Shown piece by piece: positions 1 to 10,440 of a DNA stretch of 64,000 nt. The position numbers and the translations under genes were made by a program. Numbering within the stretch: position 1 is the stretch's first letter; every line of letters starts with the position of its first letter. The stretch is from positions 558,001 through 622,000 of the forward strand of contig LLEY01000008.1 in NCBI GenBank assembly GCA_001414485.1, written 5' to 3'. The notes beneath the pieces are model-generated. The model saw only the letters and a list, made by a program, of their open reading frames with translations, was not told where the DNA came from and searched no databases. The stretch comes from Calycina herbarum (Eukaryota > Ascomycota > Leotiomycetes > Helotiales > Pezizellaceae).

Positions 1-180
1 TCCCCGTTCTCGCATATCATTAATTTCCTTGAGAATACTCGCTTCGGAAATTTCTGGTAAAGTTCCCGGAATATCTAGGTCCTTGATAGTAGATACATCG
101 AGCAAAGAATTATTATTACTCAATATTGTGGATTCGAGGAGCTCTTCCACGTCGGTTGAGCTTTGCTCAGAGTCAGACAT
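1..180 (-). CDS. Partial hypothetical protein, N-terminal 60 codons
   Basis: An ATG at 178-180 opens a minus-strand frame that runs without a stop for exactly 60 codons to the window edge. The peptide begins MSDSEQSSTDVEELLES and is acidic and serine-rich, as an N-terminus before a folded domain often is. No domain is recognisable. The next DNA upstream of its start is ordinary non-coding sequence and then AT-rich degenerate sequence. It could be the start of a host gene or of a transposon-derived protein; the rest lies outside the window. Confidence 0.45.
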   Translation of the reverse strand, partial: MSDSEQSSTDVEELLESTILSNNNSLLDVSTIKDLDIPGTLPEISEASILKEINDMRERG

Positions 181-1492
181 AGAATACAGTGCAGGGCAAT
201 GAATCCCGGTATGCTTTCTGGGTTTCTAACCCACTGCCTCGCCAATTTGATATGGCGAAGTGCATTGTCTCCATTTTGAGTAATAATTGTTGGATCGGCC
301 CCCTAAAGTATAAAGAAGAAGTAATTAAAACTTTACTTCTAATACTCTTATAATTCTACTAGTTTTAATAATTCCTAGTAGCTAGATAGGCAACTTCTCT
401 AAAGACTATTCTCGAGTAATTAGTAACCTTATAAAGTTATATTTAGAAGACTAGAAGTATAGTAGTAAGAGAGATAACTTTAAGATTAAGACTATTATAT
501 TTAAAGATATATACTAGTATTATAGTATATTATCTACGGTATATAATCTCGCCTTTCTAGTAATACTTAAAGGCTAAGTATCTAATTACTTTTATAAGAG
601 TATATTTAAGAAAGAGACTAACTAAATATATAATAACCTTTCTACTACTATCTAATTATATTTTAAGAATAAATTATATACTTAAGAATAATCATCTAAA
701 TAGAATCGTACTACTTTTATCACGAACCACAACTGAAGGCAAAGGCACAAGAGTATGTGTGTGTAAATACGAGAATTTAAAGCTACAGTTCTATCTACGA
801 AGGCAACGCGGGTTATATACCCAGAGGAAAGTGGTTGCTGAGTAAGTATGAACTGTAAGGAGCTGAAATCTCGTACGAGCTACAAAGAGCCAGAAGCACG
901 TATAGCTGAAATCTCGCCATAGCTTTCGTCATAGCTGTAAAGGAGCTGAGATCTCGCCATGGCTCTCGTCAGGGCTCTCGTCATGGATCTACACATCCCG
1001 AGGTGATTACCGAGGTCACGTGCTGTCACGTGTATTATTCCAGGTTACGGACCAGCGCCGTAACAACTTTTCTATATACTAAAGCTAAGCTAGAAAACGT
1101 AGAGAAGACCTCTAGTAAGTGCTTTAAAGATATACTAGTAAAGCTAGAGAAGATTCGATATAGACTTTCTAATAATATATAAGGTAATAGTTAATTCGCT
1201 AATAAGTTGATTATAGTATATAAGAAGGCTCTAGAATGTCGAAGTATATACTTAACGTTACTATAAAACTCGTACAGCAAGGGATGGGGTAGTAAAACAG
1301 ACAGTATATAGGTTGGAATAAGATCAGCTGATAATATTGATCTACTACATCAAAAAATAATGCCAAATGAGCGACAAGAATCGAATTCAAGATGGCGCCC
1401 CCGCACCAGAAAATTACTACTGCCATCAAATATCCGTCCACGGAAAAGATTCTCCTCTTCCAAGATTGGTTCAAGAAAGATCAAATAGATAT
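181..1492. other. Gene-free AT-rich, probably RIP-degraded DNA
   Basis: No credible gene is seen. Two blocks, about 300-715 and 1055-1220, are very AT-rich and full of TA dinucleotides and stop codons in all frames. This composition is what repeat-induced point mutation leaves in old repeats of filamentous ascomycetes. The blocks flank a short stretch of normal composition. No transposase frame survives, so the original element cannot be named. Confidence 0.5.
861..985. repeat. Imperfect tandem repeat, three ~43-bp units
   Basis: The phrase GCTGAAATCTCG (third copy GCTGAGATCTCG) starts at about 862, 905 and 944. Each copy is followed by a variant of CCATAGCT, and GCTCTCGTCA-like repeats follow the last copy. 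It sits between the two AT-rich blocks. Confidence 0.5.
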
Positions 1493-3288
<1,796 letters not shown>

Positions 3289-4308
3289 TTTGATTCCGTG
3301 AGAACACTGCCAAGGACGAAATTGAAGATAAAAATGTATTGAGAACGAGGAGGAATGTCAGAATCCGAGAAAAGGTGTGTTCGGCACCGCCATGGCGGAG
3401 GGTTTTCAGTGTGGGGCCACCTCGGAGGGTTCTGTTACCCTCCACTGGGCTGTTGATAGGTACGGGTGATATTCACATATGCAGGCGGCAGGGAAGAACA
3501 GGCGGAGGTACCCTCCCGAGCCTCCGTAGTAGAATGCGGAGACATCCACTAAAATTTGAAGATTTTTACAACATTAGTAGCCTGCATTGCATTCCCAAGG
3601 TGACTTCGATAGCTTATCCTTGTTCGAGCCTCGTAAACTGACTGTCCCTTGCGTACCCGCTAAAGCTGCTTTATATCTAACTGGCGGAATAACCCTGTAG
3701 GGCTGATTCTCGGAGACTCAGCTGAAATCAAGGTACAGGAGTTGAAGCTATTCTCATCTTTGGAGATACGTGGTTATTCTTGACTCTTAAAATTCTACCT
3801 GAGCAGCTAGCTCTTATATTCCATAAGGGAACTAGGGGTAATTGGAAATGCGATTTAGCAGACCTCCCATTAATAATCTATTTAACAACTTTCCTGAACA
3901 AACGACTCCCTATACTAGATATATGCTTTATATCTATTCCTCTTCGATTTCCGATTTCTTAAGTAATTTTCAATTCTCAGAGCACATACAGCAAAGCCCA
4001 GCGACTTGTAGATTGCGAGAGGTCGCCATTCCGTTCAAAAATGCAGCAGTGTCAGGGATAAACTTATTTAAGTCACGTCGTAGTGTCAACTTGTAAGACG
4101 GAGGGTTTAGTTATAGCTAAGAATGGGGTCTCGGAGACTGATCTACGTAGAGTTATCCATAACAACTGCATGATATGTCTAGCTAAGTACTCGCGGGTCC
4201 TGGCTTCAAAAACGTTTAAAAGGTTCACTTAAAACTACCTTTTCATTCAATCTAATATCAATAAATCAGCATATGCCTGAAGAATAAAATCTCACAGCCA
4301 ATTCCAGC
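3289..4308. other. Intergenic, beta-tubulin upstream region to PKS fragment
   Basis: No supported gene. It contains the CGGAGGGTT pair described separately and two copies of TCTCGGAGACT, at about 3709 and 4129. Open frames here are short and have no family resemblance. Confidence 0.4.
3396..3431. promoter_or_regulatory. Paired CGGAGGGTT motifs upstream of beta-tubulin
   Basis: CGGAGGGTTTTCA is at 3396-3408 and CGGAGGGTT at 3423-3431, about 110-145 bp upstream of the tubulin start. The same 13-mer recurs at 5871-5883 upstream of the 2EXR gene. CGG triplets are the half-site bound by Zn2Cys6 proteins, and one such gene lies at 6745-8155. The regulatory role is inference. Confidence 0.35.
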
Positions 4309-4510
4309 ATGATGGATTTCAACATCAATGAGCCTATAGCGATCGTCGGAAGTGCTTGTCGGTTTTCCGGTGAAGTCAATTCAACAGCCAAGCTATGGGA
4401 GCTTTTGAGAGAGCCCCGAGACGTCCAAACCGCTATCCCTGAGGACCGGTTCAGTGCGAAGGGGCATTACCATTCAGATGGACGGTACCACGGCCACAGC
4501 AATGTACATA
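4309..4510 (+). pseudogene. Truncated reducing polyketide synthase, 5' end only
   Basis: From the ATG at 4309 the frame gives a typical fungal PKS N-terminus: EPIAIVGSACRFSG, then KLWELLREPRDV, IPEDRF and HGHSNV. This is the beginning of a beta-ketoacyl synthase domain as found in highly reducing PKSs and PKS-NRPS hybrids. Similarity ends at about codon 67, and a TAA stop follows at 4528-4530. A complete enzyme would exceed 2000 residues, so more than 95 percent is missing, including the catalytic Cys. The end of similarity coincides with the broken end of the convergent MFS transporter, so a single deletion probably removed the 3' parts of both genes. Confidence 0.8.
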
Positions 4511-5692
4511 TGGTGGTGCTGACAGTATAACAGAAGCGGTGGCGTTCAGGACGTTGAACCAGATCAAGTATGTGCCATATGAAAATCTACACCACAGTAA
4601 AGTCAGACAAACACTTCCAGACTTCAAAAATTGGTTGCTTACCCAGCATAAAATACGACTGGCCATGTCAAAAACAAAAATACCAGTCCGGCTCTATACA
4701 GCATATGGTTGGGCTTAGGTTTATCCTTCAACGACAATTTTTGCAAGTAGCTCTTCTTTGGAGGGATTTCTAGAGTTGTCAATTCTACTGGAGGTTTCGG
4801 TGACGTATCGTTATCAGAAGATTCTTTCAAGCTATTGGTGGACACTTCTATGACACCAACAGTCTTTCTCTTGTAATTGGTCTCCTCCATAAAAAAGAAG
4901 AGGAAGATAAATGCAACAGCGAGGAAAATGGTGGCCAGTAGAATGCCCACCTCAAGCCTTGATATTCGTTGATGAAACCACATATTACCGCAGCGATGAA
5001 GTTGCTTCCAGAAAGGGAGAAGGCGTAGAGAGCTATGTAGGTTGCACGTTGGTGAGAAAACTACTGCGAAGTATCAGTTGTGTATTTAGGGAAGAAAAGC
5101 TCGGATCTCGCATACCACATCTGTGACACTTATCTCTGGCAGGGCCTCAATTGGGGCAGCAAAGAATCCACCAAGAATATTTTTAGCAATCCAGAGACCA
5201 TTATTACTAGCATACGGTCCCCACATTGTGAGACCAAGTGTGGCCAAGACCGAGATAAGATATGTTGGCCTCTTTCCATACTGCAAAGCAAATGGTTGCC
5301 AAAAAATAAGACCCCAGCCACATAGCAAGAACAAGTATCCTGTACCAGCGTTTAAGTCGGAGATAGTTTTAGACCAGTCGCCGCTGAGAGAGGAACTATT
5401 ATCGAGTACACTATTGAGTTGGCAATTCCCACAACCAGAGTACAACTATAGGAGGGACAATGTCAGTTTCATACATTTTTTCTCTTTGGTTGAGGGAAAG
5501 ATTTCCTTTTTTACATGGTGATGCACGCCGTGGATAGAGCTTTGCGTCTTGGACTCCAATTGAGCGGGTCGTCTGGATCGTTTGAAGGAGTTGGTCGTCC
5601 ATTCCCTTTGCATGCTTTGTAGCCATGGTGTGGTCCAGGTCCAACATGTGGACAGTCCCTGGAATGGGATGTTCGTCGAAGAGTTGAGCCAT
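4511..5692 (-). pseudogene. Decayed MFS transporter, 3' end deleted
   Basis: A minus-strand relic of a fungal major facilitator superfamily drug/metabolite transporter. It starts with MAQLFDEHPIPG at 5692. Pieces in family order are [82 protein letters not shown] and IWFNVLNATASVIL. They lie in different frames, with shifts near 5605, 5368 and 4935 and an apparent nonsense codon near 5060. Introns are still readable (for example 5446-5514). The frame ends at about 4511, where PKS sequence from the other strand begins; the last membrane segments are gone. Such transporters are common in secondary-metabolite clusters, where they export the product. Confidence 0.8.
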
Positions 5693-5870
5693 CCTGCTTT
5701 CAATATTGCTGCTAGCTGACAGCTTTTGTGATAGCAGAACTACGTGTTGGGGACGGCTTTATGTATCTCGTCGTCTCTGCCTATTACTCGGAAATCGGTG
5801 TACGTATAAAAACTTCGTCCAACGCAATTCAATAGCTCTCCATTCAGCGGTGGTTGGGATTTCAACTACT

Positions 5871-5953
5871 CGGAGGGTTTTCAACGTCGGAGGGTTTGAG
5901 GCTCGGAAGGTTAAGACTCGTTATCCCTTTGCTTCGCCCTTGATACTATATAA
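5871..5953 (+). promoter_or_regulatory. CGG-repeat motif cluster and TATA box before 2EXR gene
   Basis: CGGAGGGTTTTCA is at 5871-5883, CGGAGGGTT at 5888-5896 and CGGAAGGTT at 5904-5912, a regular spacing of 16-17 bp. A TATATAA box follows at 5947-5953, 55 bp before the ATG at 6008. The arrangement looks like an activator site plus core promoter. Confidence 0.45.
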
Positions 5954-6007
5954 CCATCAGACACCAAACACCTCATTACAACTCCATAAAAACTCTGGGA
6001 TATCATA

Positions 6008-6646
6008 ATGGCCACAACTACTACCTCCTTCCACAACTTCCCCTATCTCTCCATCGAGCTACGCCTCCATATCTGGGACACCATCCTCTCCATCCCTAGA
6101 ATTGTCAGCCTGACCTGTACCAAAAACCGCCCCCGCCTCTTGGCAAAATCATTCTCGTCCTCCCTACGCCCACCTGTGCTCCTGCATGTTTGCCGCGAAT
6201 CCCGCCTCGAAGCCCTCGGCCGCTACTGTCCCTCATTCACCACCGAAATCTCTCCGCGCTACACATATGTGTGTTTTTCACAAGACATGATAAAATGCAT
6301 GGATAACCTGCTATTTTACCTGCCAAAAGACGAGCTGGCCAAAATCGAAACGCTGAGTTTGCGGGTTACCGACCTCGAGTATTTCTCGCATTACAACATG
6401 GGCATTCTGAAAAGCATGTCCAAATTGAAGGACTTGGAATTGAATATTGCACTGGACCTGATGATTCAGCAATCTCAGAACTCGAACATTGGGATACTTT
6501 TCGCGCGGGAGTTTTTGAATGATTTCGAGGAGGAGAGGAGGTCGGATCCTGCATGGAGGTGTCCGCAGGTTTGTATTTTAGGTCCGAATAAGGATAAATT
6601 GGGCTCTCTCCCTGGTGGAGCTTTAGTCTCAGAATTGAAATTATGA
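6008..6646 (+). CDS. 2EXR-domain protein (212 aa)
   Basis: A single-exon protein with the fungal 2EXR motif near the N-terminus: FPYLSIELRLHIWDTIL at residues ~10-26, then HVCRESRLEALGRY around 60-73. The family is widespread and expanded in moulds; its fold resembles an F-box-like region, and its function is not established. The length fits short family members. It has its own TATA box and CGG motifs upstream and lies between the MFS relic and the Zn2Cys6 gene. The last ~25 residues look atypical, and a missed 3' intron near 6569 is possible because the sequence GTTTGTATTTTAG sits there. Confidence 0.75.
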   Translation: MATTTTSFHNFPYLSIELRLHIWDTILSIPRIVSLTCTKNRPRLLAKSFSSSLRPPVLLHVCRESRLEALGRYCPSFTTEISPRYTYVCFSQDMIKCMDNLLFYLPKDELAKIETLSLRVTDLEYFSHYNMGILKSMSKLKDLELNIALDLMIQQSQNSNIGILFAREFLNDFEEERRSDPAWRCPQVCILGPNKDKLGSLPGGALVSELKL

Positions 6647-6744
6647 GATAAGTGATTTCTTCTTGTAGGAGGAAGTAAGAGTGATGATGCATTTGATGAA
6701 GCTCATACTTGTATCAATATGAGTTCTGATCAAAAGTTCTAGAT

Positions 6745-8155
6745 CTAAAGCACTTTTCCCACTCTTTCAATGTTCTCACGTAACAACACTACGTATCCTA
6801 ATCCCAAGCCTACCCCCGTGTTGCCGCTGGGTCTTACATGCTGCTGTTCGTCGTCAACCAATCCCATTACGGCCTTCACCAGGGCTCTGGCCTCTCGTCC
6901 CCCCAACAAACCCGCGTAGTGCTCCTTTCGTCCCGAAACACGATACTCCTCAGGCAAGCCGAGAGCCTTTTCAATCATCTCGGACTGATGCACAATCACC
7001 TGAATCAGGATTTTGATTTGCAGAGTAGCATTCTGCACAGGAAAGCCGGCAAGACGTAGGTCCAGTACCATTTGAAGCCCGGACATGGATGACTCGGAAC
7101 ATCCGCAGAGCGACGCATATATTTCCCCGAATATGGCGTTGTAGATAGCAATGATTTGTAAATAACACGACAAGAGCGCCAACGTAGTGGTAATACAAAA
7201 CGGAGAGCCTGGGGTGGAGCAGGCCGAGGCAGGTGGTGTTAGTGGGGAGTCCAGCTGTTGTTGGTCTTCCATGGTAGGATCGCAATGCGGGGAAATTTGA
7301 TCCTCAGAGGATAAATACATCTGTACAATGGCTAGAAATTCCGAAGTGCTCTGAAGAATGTCGCCCAAGGGGTTTGCTTCTTTTGAATTTTCGAGCGTCG
7401 GGAGCTCGTGAGTTTCATTGTTGATGCCCATTGAGCAAGTGGTGACGCTAGCCAGACTAAGATTCCACGGTGCTGACTTTACCAGCGAGAGTTGCCTTGA
7501 TAGACTCAGATTTACTGCAAGATATCAAGGAATTAGCATTGCCTGTTGCCTATTTGGGGTGTCTTTGGACCCTCGCTCTTGGGAACACCAGAGGCATGGA
7601 CTTACGACTTGAAAGGTGCAGGGTGGGATTAGAGCCGCCAATTGATGCAACTGGGGCGGTGAGAGCGGCAAAGAAAGGAGAAGCACAAGACTCATTCCTT
7701 TGATCCTCCTCGCCACTGCCCCTGGGCGGTTGTGCCGTGCTCTCTAGAGTCGAAGAGGACGGGCTGGGTATGGAATTGAAATTGAAATTTAGGGGGAAGT
7801 GTTGAAAAGAGTCCGGAAAATCGAGCAAAAGGTCGGCTTCCCCGAAAGATGGCTGGCTTTGTACTGGATCTGGAGTGGTGGGCGTGGGTGTTGAGCTTGA
7901 GTGTATATGGGGAATATGGGTAGTGCTAGTGCTGGTGCTAGTGCTAGCTCGGGGCGGTCGTCCTACCGGCTTTGCAGAGCCGGTAACACATATGACATCT
8001 GCGCGAACACATCGTGTACAGGACACCGAGTTGCCGCCGTAGCGATCACGCAAACAGCGCTGTTTCTGGCTTCGACACCGGTCACAGGCGGATCGCTTTG
8101 AGGCCCAATGTTGAGCTTCTGAGGAGGCGTGGCGGGTGTGTGCGTGTGTTGACAT
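6745..8155 (-). CDS. Zn2Cys6 transcription factor, AflR-like (439 aa)
   Basis: Two exons, 8155-7606 and 7514-6745; the intron 7605-7515 has GTAAGT and TTGCAG. The fungal binuclear zinc cluster is complete: C24, C27, C34, C46, C49 and C56 in spacing C-x2-C-x6-C-x11-C-x2-C-x6-C. A GRPPR AT-hook-like motif follows, then a long Ser/Thr/Pro-rich linker. The C-terminal half contains ALLSCYLQIIAIYNAIFGEI-type sequence with a hydrophobic helix pattern, similar to the C-terminal domain of AflR-type regulators of metabolite clusters. Its position 1 kb from PKS and MFS relics supports a former role as cluster regulator. The reading frame is intact. Target genes cannot be told from the sequence, but CGG-containing motifs occur twice in this neighbourhood. 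Confidence 0.85.
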
Positions 8156-9406
8156 GGCAGGACAATAAGTAGGACAATAAGTGAAGGAATTTCTTCAGTG
8201 CTTTGTATACCTAGGTAGGTATGGTATGGCTCTACCAATGTATGTAAGGTAGGTAGGTTTTTTGTTGTACTCAGTATCAGCTATCACCGTGCGCATGTTG
8301 GACATCCACTCATTGTTGGTTTCTACGTAAATAACGCACCAGAATCCTTGACGACAAGCAAAAAATTCTGCTTAGGTATTTTGATGTGTCACTCCCGAGA
8401 CGCAGGCACCTATCCTCTAAGGGTCGATAAAAAGCGGCCGATTTTGACACCCTCGTTAAAGCCACAAAATCATATAAAACTCAACAATCTATAGATAAAA
8501 AGATATGAGACTTATGTTATTAATTAATCAGAACAAGGAGAACAATTCTAGATTTTTTAAATATTTTTACGACTTCCTTTAGAGGTTAGTTAGTCTTTAG
8601 AGGGGCTGGTGCACAGGTGTCAAAATCGGCCGCTTTTTATCGACCCCTTAGAGCTATATAAAAAAAACCAATCATTTTCTTTGTAGCAACACAACACCCT
8701 GAAATCTGAATATATGGAACATAGATCATGGAGTTAGGCCACGGCGTCAAAAGGTCAGCTGTGTTGTCCACTATTATCGCTTTCTTTCGCTCACGCTCCC
8801 TAACATATACTTCCACCGCCTCCTGACCTCGGGTTCCTAGCTTTTGCTAAGCAAGAGATTCGATACGGAGACGAGGCTATTATAAGTATTTCGTGTAACC
8901 TTTCCAGCACGTTCCAGAGGAAAGGCGCCCGCTTTAAGCGAGGAGCAAACGCCCTACGTAATGTCCCCCTTCTTGATCGCGATCACTTCTTGGTCTTTTA
9001 CTAGTGCGATATATGGGAAGGCAGAGGACCGGGAAGTCAAGAAAACATACGCCTAGCCTGGATGCAGCTTGCAAGAAGAGTAGCAAACTAGACAGCGCTG
9101 GTGGGGGCGACAGCAGGTAAAATAAAAATAAGCCTAGCCCACTTCGATGGTCTCCGTTCTGGAAAATTGATTGATGATTATTATGCGGAAAAATACAGGC
9201 GCAAAGTAGATCCTCGGAAGCAACTTGTTCCAATTCATACCACCAAATCATGACCAAGTAGAGAATTTTGGCCAGCCCAAAACAAGTAGCCCAGATGCAG
9301 ATGCAACAAAATCAAATCCATGCGCAACTAATATTCATTCAAGTGCGACCAAGCGCCGAAATCATATGGAAGGTCAGACCATTCGCGGAACACGATCGTC
9401 ATCATC
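8156..9406. other. Intergenic with one MITE-like element
   Basis: Apart from the 239-bp inverted-repeat element at 8415-8653 nothing is recognised. A minus-strand open frame at 8934-9257 has no family features and is not called. Confidence 0.4.
8415..8653. mobile_element. MITE-like element with 37-bp terminal inverted repeats
   Basis: The left end 8415-8451 (CTCTAAGGGTCGATAAAAAG...) and the right end 8616-8653 are reverse complements over 37-38 bp, with a single extra G in the right copy. The core 31 bp, GGGTCGAT to TGACACC, is a perfect match. The 164-bp interior is AT-rich and non-coding. Size and structure fit a miniature inverted-repeat transposable element. No target-site duplication is certain, because the TA-containing ends are part of the inverted repeat. 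Confidence 0.75.
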
Positions 9407-10440
9407 CTAGCAACCATACTTGTTTTCCAAATATTCTTCCCAGGATGGAATATCTTCATCCGATGAAACCAGTGACATTCCATCTTCTGAGTCGAAGTCT
9501 GCTCTTAAGTTACCCTGCTGCAACCACTGTCTCTTATCCTCTCGTCGCTTATTTCTTTTTTTTCTCAGCTCCACGCAGTCTTTGAATTTTCTGTATCGCG
9601 ACAATAATGTGTTTCTCTCATTATACCCTCGGAAATCATTCGATAGTCCTCGCCAACCTCTTCTGCATATGCGAATGGCCGGTACGTGTGACGATAGCAA
9701 TCAAATCAAAAACTACTGCGGCGAATATCTGCGTCTAATAAAGCTGGGAGGGACAGAACTTGGCCATTAGGAAAGCGATGTCTGTACTCGAGGAGAGGCG
9801 TCATCATTTCCATTTGTGGGTTGTAGAGCTTTTCTTTGAAGTCGTCGTAAATGGCATAGTTGTCCCTGCAGGTGCACGAGAAGACAATAGCAGTGATACG
9901 GTCAATGTAGAGAAAGATTTTGGTCCATTACCCGTTAGCAAAGAAGAGGGAGCACATATCGTCTAAGCCATGCCGGCCAGAAGAAAGAAACGGAAGAGGT
10001 AACTTACTATCACGTTAGAAAAGTGTCGTCTCTCAAATCGCTTCGTGGCGATCTCGTCGACACTCCCGCCTTGTTTGAGAGGTTTGCCGGTGATTTTGGA
10101 AACTGTGCAAATCGGTATCAGATGAGATTCTTCAAGTAAAGCTCAGTGACATCAAATATGGAGATGCTTACTTGGTTGTTGATTGTTGACGCCACCCTTG
10201 GTCCATAACTTCCATGAAATATGATTTTCCTCCTGCATCTCCATCTCCACCTTTATTTTCTTCTTACTTCGTCTTGCCTTCTTCACCACCCTTCCTGGTC
10301 GAGGTGCCACAAAATAACTTGGAAGCAGGTGGACTCGGAGACCGAGATGTTTCGCGACGACTGGAAGGTGAGCGATAGGTCTCCATACGAGCAACCTTAT
10401 TGCTGTGCATTTTGAGGATGGCTTGAAGGGTTTTCGGTGT
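9407..10440 (-). CDS. Unrecognised multi-exon gene, possibly decayed
   Basis: Minus-strand fragments look coding and are separated by good introns: a lysine-rich segment ending at 10172 (GTAAGC donor), 10102-10008, 9962-9932, and 9865 to about 9735. The segment from 9865 reads naturally as protein (NYAIYDDFKEKLYNPQME, LLEYRHRFPNGQVLSLPALL). A charged stretch at 9407-9700 (ELRKKRNKRREDKRQW, DSEDGMSLVSSDEDIP) may be the C-terminus. The frame leaving the 10102-10008 exon does not match the frame of the next one, and the start is unclear because two overlapping frames compete at 10260-10525. I recognise no family. It may be an intact gene with an intron I mis-placed, or a frameshifted relic. Confidence 0.35.

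Noticed and set aside
3339..3641. Plus-strand open frame upstream of beta-tubulin
   Set aside because: Arg/Pro-rich composition without family features; it overlaps the tubulin promoter motifs.
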